Shown one piece after another: positions 36,647 through 46,475 of a stretch of 64,000 nucleotides of DNA. Each line of letters opens with the position of its first letter. Position 1 is the stretch's first letter. Both the position numbers and the translations under genes were made by a program. The notes under the pieces were generated by a model. It saw only the letters and a list, made by a program, of their open reading frames with translations. It made no database searches and was not told where the DNA came from. The DNA lies in NCBI RefSeq assembly GCF_023822005.2, contig NZ_CP098806.1:992001-1056000 (forward strand), written 5' to 3'. This DNA is from Dyadobacter fanqingshengii. GTDB lineage: Bacteria; Bacteroidota; Bacteroidia; Cytophagales; Spirosomataceae.

Positions 36647-38380
36647 ATGAAAATAAAAAGCAAACTGAGACTGGGGTTAGGAACCCTCTTTTTTCTGATC
36701 CTGGCCCTGGGCCTGATCGCAGCCAAGCATGTTTACACCCTCAAAGATGATACGGAAAATATATTGGCTGATAACTATCAAACTCTTGATTATGTGCAGC
36801 ATATGCTGCTTGCGCTGGACGAGGTGAAGACCAATCCCGAAGCCTGGAAAGCATTTGACCAGAATCTGGAAAAGCAGCAACGCAATGTGACAGAAATAGG
36901 GGAAGCCGAGGCCACGCAGAAAGTTCAGGATCATTATGATCTTTTAAAGGCCAGTCCGCAGAGCGACACATTGCCGGTTGTGGTCCGAAGGGATTTGGCA
37001 GCATTGGCTAAAATCAACATGCAGGCCATTCAAAAGAAGAGCGATATCGCTGTGGGCTCGGTCCGTTCCGCCATTGGCGGGATAGTCCTCACGGCCACAT
37101 TGTGTTTTTTAATTGCCCTCACGCTGCTGATTAACCTTCCGTCCAACATTGGCAATCCCATCCGTGAGCTTACGGAGAGCATCAAAGAAATTGCCGCGAA
37201 GAATTATTCGCAGCGGCTGCATTTTTCAGGAAAAGATGAGTTCGGTCAATTAGCCAGTTCATTCAACACCATGGCCGAAAAACTGGAAGAGTATGACAAC
37301 AGCAACCTTTCGCAGATCCTGATGGAGAAAAAAAGGACCGAAGCGTTGATCAATAACATGCACGAGCCGGTCATCGGGCTGGATGAGAACAAGCACATTC
37401 TTTTTGCAAATCATGAGGCAGTGAAGATCACGGGCATGTTAATGAGCGACATGCTGGGGAGATCGGCCGTGGATCTGGCCGTTCACAATGATCTGATCCG
37501 CGTGCTGATCCAGGAAAAGCAGGAATCCAATGGGCTCACCACCCAGGCTTCGACGCCTTCGCTTAAAATTTATGCAGACGATAAGGAAAGCTATTTCGAA
37601 AAGGAAATTGTCGACATTACGATTATCCCGACCGGCGAACGGCAGAAGAAATTTATAGGGCAAGTGATTATTTTAAAGAACATTACACCATTTAAAGAAC
37701 TGGATTTTGCCAAAACCAACTTTATCGCCACGGTTTCCCACGAGCTGAAAACGCCTATCTCGTCCATTAAAATGAGTTTGCAAATCCTGGAAAACGAGCA
37801 GACCGGCGCGCTGAATGAAGAGCAGAAGCAGTTGATGGAAAGCATTAAAGACGATAGCAACCGGCTTTTGAAAATTACCGGCGAGCTGCTCAACATGTCG
37901 CAGGTGGAAACAGGCAACATTCAGCTAAGCATTCAGCCCAGCAGTCCGTATGCCATTGTGCGTTATGCGCTGGACGCGGTGAAAATTCCATTGGAACAAA
38001 AGGAAATTGAGCTGGTGGTGCAAACGGATGAAAATTTGCCGGATGTGAAAGCCGATATGGAAAAAACGGCCTGGGTGCTCATCAACTTTCTTACCAATGC
38101 CATCCGTTATTCACAGCAGGAAGGCCGCTTGCAGCTCGAACTTAAAAACGGCCCGAACGGCATCAAATTCTCCGTTCGGGATGAAGGCAAGGGAATCGAC
38201 AGCCGCTATCGGAATAAGATCTTTGACAGATATTTCCAGATTCCCGGCAGCTCCAAAACCGGCACCGGACTGGGACTTGCCATTAGTAAAGAATTCATAG
38301 AAGCACAGGGCGGAGTCATTGGTGTTGCCAGTGAAATTGGCATGGGAAGCACATTCTACTTTGAACTCGCCAAAGCGTAA
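36647..38380 (+). CDS. HAMP-PAS membrane sensor histidine kinase (kdp cluster)
   Basis: 577 residues. Two membrane helices (about 8-28 and 143-165) enclose a helical periplasmic domain. Then HAMP (about 166-220), PAS (about 230-340, NNMHEPVIGLDENKHILFAN), HisKA with His365 in TVSHELKTPISS, and HATPase with NFLTNAIRYS, DEGKGI and GTGLGLAIS. No receiver domain. It follows the truncated KdpD by 30 bp and likely acts with it as a split KdpD. No response regulator lies downstream; the next gene is an unrelated SusC. Confidence 0.92.
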   Translation: MKIKSKLRLGLGTLFFLILALGLIAAKHVYTLKDDTENILADNYQTLDYVQHMLLALDEVKTNPEAWKAFDQNLEKQQRNVTEIGEAEATQKVQDHYDLLKASPQSDTLPVVVRRDLAALAKINMQAIQKKSDIAVGSVRSAIGGIVLTATLCFLIALTLLINLPSNIGNPIRELTESIKEIAAKNYSQRLHFSGKDEFGQLASSFNTMAEKLEEYDNSNLSQILMEKKRTEALINNMHEPVIGLDENKHILFANHEAVKITGMLMSDMLGRSAVDLAVHNDLIRVLIQEKQESNGLTTQASTPSLKIYADDKESYFEKEIVDITIIPTGERQKKFIGQVIILKNITPFKELDFAKTNFIATVSHELKTPISSIKMSLQILENEQTGALNEEQKQLMESIKDDSNRLLKITGELLNMSQVETGNIQLSIQPSSPYAIVRYALDAVKIPLEQKEIELVVQTDENLPDVKADMEKTAWVLINFLTNAIRYSQQEGRLQLELKNGPNGIKFSVRDEGKGIDSRYRNKIFDRYFQIPGSSKTGTGLGLAISKEFIEAQGGVIGVASEIGMGSTFYFELAKA

Positions 38381-38683
38381 CCAATATGGTTAATCCAAGT
38401 TGTGCTATAACGAATGGTTTGCGTAGATGCAAGCGATGATTTGACCACTCGCAAGCAAGTTTTTTGACTATTTCAAGAATAAAATGTCTGCGTTCTCGTG
38501 CACATATTTTGCGTGGTCGAGAACGCGATAATGTCAGAAAAAACAAGATAATGAGGCGAATACCCAAAATATGTATTGCAATTTGAAATTTTCGCAAAGG
38601 AAAAATTGCATTATTTTTAAAAGAACCATATTAATGTGAAGTAAAAAACGGTTACTTTGTTGCGTAAACAAAAATTTACTTCA
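38381..38683 (+). other. Intergenic region with a 9-bp inverted repeat
   Basis: 303 bp without a gene. GCGTTCTCG (38490-38498) and CGAGAACGC (38518-38526) form a perfect repeat with a 19-nt loop and no T-tract. Near the SusC start, TTACTTTG (38652-38659) is a weak -7 candidate that would give a leader of about 20 nt. Otherwise AT-rich, with nothing I can name. Confidence 0.5.
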
Positions 38684-41600
38684 ATGAAAAAACCTAAGCC
38701 CAAACCAAACATGTGGTTCCCTAAAAACCGTTCGTTGCGCTATCCGCTTGCAATGATGTTAGGGATGTCCCTCATCCAATCTCCCCAGAGCATCGCGCTC
38801 CCATTGACGAAACACGCAACCGTTGACGTAACCCGCCTGGACAGGACCGTCACCGGTAAAGTGAAAGACGAAAAGGGAGAACCGCTCGTAGGAGTGACCG
38901 TTACCATTAAAGGCAATAATGCCATCGGTGCATCGACTGACCACAACGGGGATTTTTCGATGGTTATCCCCGAAAGCCTCATCAGCAATGCTACGCTGGT
39001 GTTCAGTTACATTGGTTACGCGGCGGTTGAAGCGCCATTAGGCCAGCAAACGGTGTTCGACATTGCCTTGACGTCCGCGTCCAATCAGCTGGAACAGGTT
39101 GTAGTCGTTGGGTATTCTGCCAAAAAGGTGAAATACCTGTCGAGTTCTGTCTCGACGATCAATAATGAAAAGCTGAGAGACGTTACATCCAATGAGCTTC
39201 CTAATCTGCTTCAAGGAAAAGCGCCGGGCGTTGTGGTTTCAAGCGCATCGGGCGATCCTACCAGCGCAGGACGTATACTAATCCGCGGTGCAGGGACCAT
39301 TTCTGCGGGCACTTCGCCGCTCATTGTGGTAGACGGGAACATTGGCGGAAATTACAACCCTGTTGATGTGGAGAACATTACCGTATTAAAGGATGTTGCC
39401 GCAACCGGTTTGTATGGATCTCGTGCCGCGAACGGGGTTATTATTGTCAACACCAAAACGGGTAAAGCCGGAAAAACCGAAATCAGCTTTGCCAACACGA
39501 TGGGCTTTGCGCAAGCTACGACCGGAAACTTCCGCTTGATGAATTCACAGCAGTTGTATGATTTCCAAAGCACGTTCTATCCGCGTGAAGCATCCGTTCT
39601 TCAAACCAACACAAATTGGTGGGATGAGGCTTTCAGGACGGGGTTTGTGAATAACCACACAGTTTCTGCCTCCGGAGGAAGTGAAAAAACCACTTTTTAC
39701 ATCTCTGCCAATTATTACAAGGAACAGGGAACGCAGATCGAAAATGATAAAACCGGCTATAATTTTCGTGCGAACCTGCAGTCCCAGCTAACCAGGAGGC
39801 TGGCTGCCAAAGTGTTATTTAATGGTACATTTAATAAGGACAATTATGCAAACAGTAATACTTTGTACGATGCCTACAACAACCTTCCGTTTGACCCGGC
39901 CTATGATGCAGATGGCCAGCCGATAGATGGCAGGACATACCCGGGCTGGCTGGGGCGTGACCGCGAAAGTTTCCTGCATTCTGTGCCGTACAATTATTCC
40001 AAAGCGCAAAGTCTGGCGGTGACCACCGACGTGAACCTGGATTACGAGCTAACTGATAAAATTACATTGTCGTCCTATAACAGGATCAATTTTGGAAATG
40101 GCCTGAGTGCGAGTTTTAATGACAAACGCACCAAGCAGGGCGGCGCCAACAGCGGTGAATTGTATAACGGAACGTCTTATTCCAGTCGTTTGCTGACATC
40201 GAACCGCATCCGTTATTCGGAGGATTTTGGTAAACATGGTCTGACGCTATTAGGTGTTGCCGAGGCTGAAACCACATATTCGAGCAGCACCAGCGCAGCG
40301 GGCAAGGGTTTACCTCCGGGCCGCGATGTAATGTCAGTGGCGACAGATATCCTTACCAATCCAACGGGACTTAACGAGCAGGTGGGTTTCCGTAAGTTTC
40401 TGGGACAGGCAGATTATAACTACGACAACAAATATTTCCTGGTAGGGTCATTTGTAAATGAATTTTCTTCCTTGTTTGGAAAAAACAATTCAACGGCCAA
40501 CTTCTATCAGTTAGGCGCATCGTGGATTTTAAGCAATGAGGAATTTCTGAAAAACAACAAAACCATCACATTCGCCAAGGTCCGTGCAAGCAATGGTACA
40601 GTGGGTAATGCCGACGGGATCAGTAATTTCGCTTCACTAGGTCTATATACCATTTCTTCTGATGCATCTTACTCAGGACTTCCGGGCGCAGCTCCGTCTC
40701 AAAAAGGGAACCCGGATCTGACCTGGGAAAAAATCAGATCGTCCAACGTTGGTTTTGATCTGAGTTTCTTCAACCGCATTGACCTTGTTGTTGATGCTTA
40801 CGTAAAAGAGGCCAGCGAGCTGTTGTATCGCAAGCCCCTCGCTGCCACAACGGGTTACAGCTATGTGTGGGTGAATGCAGGATCTATCCGCAATAAAGGG
40901 GTTGAATTCAGTCTGACAACCACCAACATCAAAGCCAAAGGCTTCAATTGGGAAACCAACCTGAACATGGCTTTCAACCGCAACAAAGTGCTTGAACTGA
41001 GTGATGGTTCCACCGTTTTCAACTCAGGCGCGCGCCAGCCGATCGCTGTTGGCCACAATATGGACGAATACAATTTGCCGATATGGGCAGGTGTAAATCC
41101 TGAAAATGGTGATCCGCAGTGGGAAAAAGTCGTGAAGGATGCAAATGGCAATGTTACCAAGGAGCTGACCAGCACTTACAACCAGGCACAAACCGCCGAC
41201 TCGCGTCAGTTTACAGGAAAAACGGCTGCCCCCAAGTTCACTGGAGGTCTTTCGAACACATTGACTTACAAAAACTTCACCTTATCTGCTTTCTTCAACT
41301 TTGTATACGGAAACTGGGTGTATAACGAAAGTCGCGTTTATTTCGATAACGACGGTTTGTACGAAAGTTATAATCAAATGGTCCTTGCCAAAGGATGGAG
41401 CCGCTGGGAAAAGCCTGGCGACGTGGTTACGCACCCGAAACCGATCGTGGGAGGGAATAAGGATTCCAACCAGTCTTCGTCACGTTACCTGGAAGATGGC
41501 AGTTACATCCGTTTGAGAAATGTACGCGTGGGTTATTCGCTTCCTGACAATGTTTTGGGGAAAAGCGGTTTTTCAAGAGTATCCGTATTTATCAGCGGCG

Positions 41601-41740
41601 ACAACCTTTGGACCGGCACCAAGTTCTCCGGCCCGGATCCGGAAGTAACCTTGACACAGGTTGATTTAAGCTCAGGATTATCCAGCCTAAGATATCCAAT
41701 CAGCAAAAAATATCTTATCGGAATCAACTTTTCATTCTAA
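38684..41740 (+). CDS. SusC/RagA TonB-dependent transporter (third pair)
   Basis: 1018 residues from ATG 38684; an upstream in-frame TTG at 38657 is less likely because it would precede the basic signal start MKKPKPKP. CarboxypepD_reg domain about 55-135 (VTGKVKDEKGEPLVGVTVTI), linker VVVVGYSAKK, plug with ITVLKDVAATGLYGSRAANG, and a barrel ending YLIGINFSF. No STN domain, and no adjacent sigma, FecR or hybrid sensor gene. It overlaps functionally with the SusD 4 bp downstream. The pair has no linked enzyme and no obvious regulator, so its substrate is unknown. Confidence 0.95.
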   Translation: MKKPKPKPNMWFPKNRSLRYPLAMMLGMSLIQSPQSIALPLTKHATVDVTRLDRTVTGKVKDEKGEPLVGVTVTIKGNNAIGASTDHNGDFSMVIPESLISNATLVFSYIGYAAVEAPLGQQTVFDIALTSASNQLEQVVVVGYSAKKVKYLSSSVSTINNEKLRDVTSNELPNLLQGKAPGVVVSSASGDPTSAGRILIRGAGTISAGTSPLIVVDGNIGGNYNPVDVENITVLKDVAATGLYGSRAANGVIIVNTKTGKAGKTEISFANTMGFAQATTGNFRLMNSQQLYDFQSTFYPREASVLQTNTNWWDEAFRTGFVNNHTVSASGGSEKTTFYISANYYKEQGTQIENDKTGYNFRANLQSQLTRRLAAKVLFNGTFNKDNYANSNTLYDAYNNLPFDPAYDADGQPIDGRTYPGWLGRDRESFLHSVPYNYSKAQSLAVTTDVNLDYELTDKITLSSYNRINFGNGLSASFNDKRTKQGGANSGELYNGTSYSSRLLTSNRIRYSEDFGKHGLTLLGVAEAETTYSSSTSAAGKGLPPGRDVMSVATDILTNPTGLNEQVGFRKFLGQADYNYDNKYFLVGSFVNEFSSLFGKNNSTANFYQLGASWILSNEEFLKNNKTITFAKVRASNGTVGNADGISNFASLGLYTISSDASYSGLPGAAPSQKGNPDLTWEKIRSSNVGFDLSFFNRIDLVVDAYVKEASELLYRKPLAATTGYSYVWVNAGSIRNKGVEFSLTTTNIKAKGFNWETNLNMAFNRNKVLELSDGSTVFNSGARQPIAVGHNMDEYNLPIWAGVNPENGDPQWEKVVKDANGNVTKELTSTYNQAQTADSRQFTGKTAAPKFTGGLSNTLTYKNFTLSAFFNFVYGNWVYNESRVYFDNDGLYESYNQMVLAKGWSRWEKPGDVVTHPKPIVGGNKDSNQSSSRYLEDGSYIRLRNVRVGYSLPDNVLGKSGFSRVSVFISGDNLWTGTKFSGPDPEVTLTQVDLSSGLSSLRYPISKKYLIGINFSF

Positions 41741-41744
41741 TATC

Positions 41745-43253
41745 ATGAGAAAATATTCAATACATAAATTACTGTTCATGGGCGCATTGCTGTTTGTTAC
41801 GGCATCCTGTGAAAAATACTACGAGCCCACAACTTCCATTGACGAAGAATCGGCGCTTACTAATGCCGGTGACGTTGAAACGGCGACCATTGGGACATAT
41901 GCCGTATTATTGAATGCGGCTTACGTGCGCAGTGTGCATTTCCTGATGGAGTATCCCAGTGATGAAATAGCACAGGGACAATCTTCGGGTGATGACCTCA
42001 CGCGGGCATATCGTTACACGCATATCAACACATCGGGTCATGCCACCAACTTCTGGGGACAAGCCTATAAGGTGATCGCGGCGGCGAATAAGATCATTGC
42101 TTACGTTCCCGACGAGTCGTCTGTGATTTTGCGCCAGCTCAAGGGTGAAAATCTTTATCTGAGAGCCATGATGCATTTCAATCTCGTGCGTGTTTTCGGG
42201 CGTCCCTATACGCAGGAAAGTGGTAACAATCCGGGGGTTCCGCTGTTGATGGACGGCATGAGTGACGACGCGATCAATAACATTACCCGCAGTTCGGTAA
42301 AGGAAGTGTATGACTCCGTAATCCAGGATCTGATCAAAGCTGCGGACCTGATGTCTGAGGATAAATCAAACTCTTTTGCATCGAAGGAAGTTGCGCAGGC
42401 GCTGCTGGCGCGCGTGTATCTGTACAAAGGCGAGAATGAAAACGCCATCAAATACGCCGACCTGGTGATCAAATCGGGTCGTTACAAGCTTGTGCAGGGT
42501 GGGGAATTCAGCAGTTATTTCAAAACGGCACCCGCCAGCAACCAGGAGACTATTTTCGCAATCCGCCATACCAAAGTGCAGGATAGGGGATTCTCTGCCA
42601 TTGGATCCATGTATTTCAGCGCCAATGCTTCCGGGATCGCCGAGGGGCAGGGTGTCAGCGGTTGGGCCGAGATTTATGCGTCGAAGAAATATGTTGATTT
42701 CCTGGCTAAAAATCCTGCCGACCTGAGAAGCAACTTCATCTCTCCCTACACGATAAACGGTGTTTTGCAGTATAATATGAAGTTGACACCGTCTACGCCC
42801 ATGTATTACATCAATAAATACTCCATGCAGGAAGGCGTCATTAACCTGAGCTCTCCGGTATATCTGCGGCTCGCAGAAATGCACCTGATCCGGGCAGAAG
42901 CCAATGCAAAAACGGGCAAAACAGCCGCTGCATTGGAAGATGTAAACCTGCTTCGTCAACGCGCAGGCTTGTCGGGTAATCAGCTCTACACCATTGGGAA
43001 TCTGGGCACTAAGAAGGCTCTGGATGTAGTGATGGAGGAGCGCTGGCTTGAACTCGCGTTTGAAGGACACCGTTCCTATGACCTGTTCCGCAATAATTTA
43101 CCCATGGAAAGAAATTATCCGGGAACACATTCACTGAACAATACGCCTACAACCAACATTACGCAAAAGGTTTTACCGACCGACGCCCGCACCATTTTCT
43201 TTATACCACAAGCAGAAATTGATCGCAACCCAAAACTTACCCAAAACCCATAA
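41745..43253 (+). CDS. SusD/RagB family lipoprotein (third pair)
   Basis: 502 residues. Lipoprotein signal with lipobox TASC (Cys22), then EKYYEPTTSIDEESALTN. Family motifs: LKGENLYLRAMMHFNLVRVF, GRPYTQ, AQALLARVYLYKGENENA, YLRLAEMHLIRAEANAKTG, VNLLRQRAGL and EERWLELAFEGHRSYDLFRN. It is the surface partner of the SusC that ends 4 bp upstream. A bidirectional terminator at 43274-43311 closes the two-gene operon. Confidence 0.95.
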   Translation: MRKYSIHKLLFMGALLFVTASCEKYYEPTTSIDEESALTNAGDVETATIGTYAVLLNAAYVRSVHFLMEYPSDEIAQGQSSGDDLTRAYRYTHINTSGHATNFWGQAYKVIAAANKIIAYVPDESSVILRQLKGENLYLRAMMHFNLVRVFGRPYTQESGNNPGVPLLMDGMSDDAINNITRSSVKEVYDSVIQDLIKAADLMSEDKSNSFASKEVAQALLARVYLYKGENENAIKYADLVIKSGRYKLVQGGEFSSYFKTAPASNQETIFAIRHTKVQDRGFSAIGSMYFSANASGIAEGQGVSGWAEIYASKKYVDFLAKNPADLRSNFISPYTINGVLQYNMKLTPSTPMYYINKYSMQEGVINLSSPVYLRLAEMHLIRAEANAKTGKTAAALEDVNLLRQRAGLSGNQLYTIGNLGTKKALDVVMEERWLELAFEGHRSYDLFRNNLPMERNYPGTHSLNNTPTTNITQKVLPTDARTIFFIPQAEIDRNPKLTQNP

Positions 43254-43273
43254 TATCGGGTGTTACTTATGTT

Positions 43274-43311
43274 AAAAAGGTGGCGCGGGAAATCTCCGGC
43301 GCCACCTTTTT
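43274..43311. terminator. Bidirectional terminator after the third SusD
   Basis: AAAAAGGTGGCGC (43274-43286) and GCGCCACCTTTTT (43299-43311) form a perfect 13-bp stem with a 12-nt loop, between the SusD gene and the convergent receptor pseudogene. Confidence 0.88.
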
Positions 43312-45022
43312 TTAACCGCCTTTGATCCGGTTCAATTCATCTTCCGAACCTGCGCGCCGGCTGCGGGCAGCATTGATTTCTTTGCTCCCGAAACGATAAT
43401 TGAAGTTCACTTTAACCATCTGGCCTTCGAACCGGAAACGGAGATTGGTTTTGATTCCCGCATATTCCGATTCATATCCGCCTCTTGCCGTATGGAAAAT
43501 ATCGCTGAATGAAAGTTTCAACGTTGCATTACTCTTCCAGAATTTTTTCTGGACGCCCGCGTCCATCATGCCCATCGCCCAGTTGTAGTCAATCCGCCGG
43601 TATGGCGAGTTATACCAGCCCGTCAATTCCAGGGTCCAGTCGTTTTTTAGCTTGAATGTGCTCTGGCCGTTCATATTGAAAGCCGTTGTGCTGTTATTGA
43701 TGATCAGGCCGTTGTCCAGCGCCGCTTTCCAGATGTTATGATAGCCGCTGATGTTGAAATAAACATCCCACCATTTGGTAATGGCGGTTGTAATGCTCAC
43801 ATCCAGGTTGAAGCCCTGAGAATGATCCAGATTTTGCGTAATGAAGTAAGTGCGGCTGCTGTCGTATGGGATCCGCAGGCCCACCACCGGAAACCGCGTT
43901 CTTCGGTAACCCACCGAAGTGGTCAGTTTTGCTTTGTAAACGTGCGTTAGTTTGAAGCTGTTCGCATATTCTGGTTTCAGAAACGGGTTGCCTTTGGAAT
44001 AAACAAGCTCATCCACGCGGTATTCAAACGGGTTCAGGTTTTGGTAACTCGGCCGATTGATCCGCCGGCTGTAATTTAAATTCCAGTTGTGGTTTTTAGA
44101 GGCTTTGAATGATAATGCGCCGCTTGGGAAAAAGTTGAGATACGTCGTGTCCACCTTGTCCAGATCATTATGTTTGAAGCTCGTGAGGTCACCCAATGAC
44201 TTGGTATGTTCCGCCCGCACCCCCGCCTGCAAATCCCATTTTTTACCCAAAGGAACATTATAGTTCACATAAGCTGCATAAACACGCTCGGTGTATTTGA
44301 ACCTGTTGCTTCGGTTGGTATCGATGACCTCAACATTGCTGATCACATTGTAAAAGTCGAAAGTGTTATCCGACTTAACGTCCGATAATTTGAAGCCATA
44401 GCCCAGTTTTCCCTTCTGCACACGTTGTTCATAATCAGCCTTGAACGACCGGATCGTAATGTCGACGGGCGTTTTGCTCACATAGTTCCGTTCCAGCGGT
44501 TCCTTGTTATCCAGACTAAAAAAATACTTGTTTGGCTGATAACTGATCCCGCGCGACACAAACCGGCCAAAGTCGGCGTCGACATTGAGCTCGTGACCGG
44601 TCGTGTCTGCATAATGGTAATTCAGATTAATGTTCAGGTTTTTATTTTTTTCGGGATTAGAAGTTTGGGAAAAAAGTGTCAGCGAATCGGTTTGCAAATC
44701 ATTCCGCTTGCTGATGAATGTCTCGCTCTGCCCACCGCCATTATGGTTACTTATACGGCCGTCGACGCTGAAACCAAGCGTGTTTTTTGAATTGATAAAA
44801 TAATCCGCTTCCCGCTGCTATACCAGCCACTTTAAATGTGCCGCCGTCATCGGCTACATCTGCTTTTACCAGCGAAGAGTCCAGCGATTTATTAACCGAA
44901 ACAGCTGCAAACGGAACGGCCTCATTTTGTTGGTTTTTAACTGTTCCGCTGACTATAAAGCTTTGAGAATAAGCAAACAAGGGGAAGAGCAGGATAAATG
45001 TAACCTGTAAAATTTTTTTCAT
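43312..45022 (-). pseudogene. Outer-membrane beta-barrel receptor gene broken by internal deletion and frameshift
   Basis: From 45022 the minus strand encodes a signal peptide (MKKILQVTFILLFPLFAYSQ) and a CarboxypepD_reg start (IVSGTVKNQQNEAVPFAAVS) that runs to KVAGIAAG at about 44815. There the frame switches by one: the continuing frame reads READYFINSKNTLGFSVDG and runs on as an OMP_b-brl_3-type barrel to 43312. A TAG lies in that frame just before the junction. The plug and early strands expected between the two parts, roughly 250-350 residues, are missing. The N-terminal frame alone ends after 91 residues (44747). So the gene has lost its middle and is out of frame; only one inactive or fragmentary protein is expected. 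A sequencing error could explain the frameshift but not the missing segment. Confidence 0.8.
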
Positions 45023-45245
45023 AAAAACGATCCATAGCTAATGTCCGCCTCAAAGGGACAGAAAAGCACGTGAATGTTGCACGCGGGCACTATTAAAATT
45101 ATTTGTGGCAATCAATAGACAACCCGGCTAATGCAAGGAGATTGCCCGTGTGCCAACCTTTTAGGACAGACCAGTGTCTCAGAGGGACCTAAGCATGTCA
45201 TCGATTGAGGACTTAAACCTATTTGAAAACGAATTGAATTTGCTC

Positions 45246-46388
45246 ATGAAATTGTTTTTAAAGCGGATTTACGACCTCAAATATTTAATAGCATTACTGC
45301 TGATTCTCGAAAGCTGTATTGTTCCTTTTTCGCCACCGGAAGTGAGCCTGGATGAGCAATATTTGGTTGTGGATGGATTTTTTAATGTGGGCGGCAACGA
45401 TAGCAGCCGGATTGAGCTGCGGAGAACACAAAATGTAAATCAGACAGACCAGCCGCTCATCGAAACCGGGGCAACCATTGTCGTTGAAGCAGAAGCAGGA
45501 AGGAGCTATGCATTTGCTGAATCCATGCCCGGGACTTACTTACTGCCGCCCGGTTCTTACGATATGCAGGATAAATACCGGATCAGGATCAAAACGGGAA
45601 ACGGGCAGGAATATCTGTCGGATTTTGTAACAGTAAGCCAGACACCCACCATTGACAGCCTCACCTACAAACTGGATAATGTCCAAAACGCAATGATATT
45701 TTACGTCAATGCGCACGATGAGCAGAACAAAACGCAATTTTATCGATGGAAGTTTGATGAAACCTGGGAGTATGAATCGACTTATTCATCGGCGCTGGAA
45801 ATAGTGGATAGCCAGCTCGTTTCCAGAAAAGAGAACATTACCAAATGTTGGGGAAACAAAAATAGCGGCAGTATTTTACTGGGAAGCACCGTCCGGCTCA
45901 GTGAAGACATTATTAAAGATCTCCCGCTCAACACCGTTCCGATTTCAACTAACAAGCTTTTTAGAAAATACAGCATTCTGGTGAAACAATACGGCCTGTC
46001 GCGCACGGCATTCGAATATTGGACAGAACTTTCAAAATCAACACAGCTGACGGGGAGTCTTTTTGATCCCCAGCCTGGCCAGGTCACAGGAAATATTAAA
46101 AACATTGCTGATCCCCGAAACCTGGTCTTTGGTTATTTCAGTGCTTCAACCGAAGAAACCAAACGCATCACGATCTCGCCAAACCTGGGTATTTATCCCA
46201 GATGTACCGAGCCGGACACCATCCCGGTCCAATGCACCGGGTTTCCCGATGATCCGTGCGCCTTCAACACACAAAAATTGCTCCTTACTTATTGGGGTCC
46301 AAGGGCGGATTACGTCTTGGTTGCAACGCCCGACTGCGCAGACTGCCGCACCGCAGGAGGAACGACCCGGAAGCCCTCATTCTGGTAA
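45246..46388 (+). CDS. DUF4249 family lipoprotein (orphan)
   Basis: 380 residues from ATG 45246; the frame is open upstream to 45174, but this start gives a lipoprotein signal with lipobox LESC (Cys24), followed by the DUF4249 pattern SLDEQYLVVDGFFNVGG. Later family features: YRIRIKTGNGQEYLSDFVTV and a cysteine-rich end (CTGFPDDPCAF, CADCRTAGGTTRKPSFW). DUF4249 proteins normally sit directly behind a TonB-dependent receptor and probably act as its surface partner. Here the only receptor nearby is the broken one on the opposite strand, so this copy may be orphaned. Confidence 0.85.
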   Translation: MKLFLKRIYDLKYLIALLLILESCIVPFSPPEVSLDEQYLVVDGFFNVGGNDSSRIELRRTQNVNQTDQPLIETGATIVVEAEAGRSYAFAESMPGTYLLPPGSYDMQDKYRIRIKTGNGQEYLSDFVTVSQTPTIDSLTYKLDNVQNAMIFYVNAHDEQNKTQFYRWKFDETWEYESTYSSALEIVDSQLVSRKENITKCWGNKNSGSILLGSTVRLSEDIIKDLPLNTVPISTNKLFRKYSILVKQYGLSRTAFEYWTELSKSTQLTGSLFDPQPGQVTGNIKNIADPRNLVFGYFSASTEETKRITISPNLGIYPRCTEPDTIPVQCTGFPDDPCAFNTQKLLLTYWGPRADYVLVATPDCADCRTAGGTTRKPSFW

Positions 46389-46389
46389 T

Positions 46390-46433
46390 CTGGGCAGAAG
46401 GAATATGTCTGTAATATGTTCCGCTTCGCCCAG
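46390..46433 (+). terminator. Imperfect hairpin after the DUF4249 gene
   Basis: CTGGGC (46390-46395) pairs with GCCCAG (46428-46433), and internal GGAATAT/ATATGTTCC segments extend the stem with mismatches. There is no T-tract, so termination is uncertain. Confidence 0.4.
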
Positions 46434-46475
46434 GCATGATTATGTTATGATAAGATATATCTACATTCAATTATT

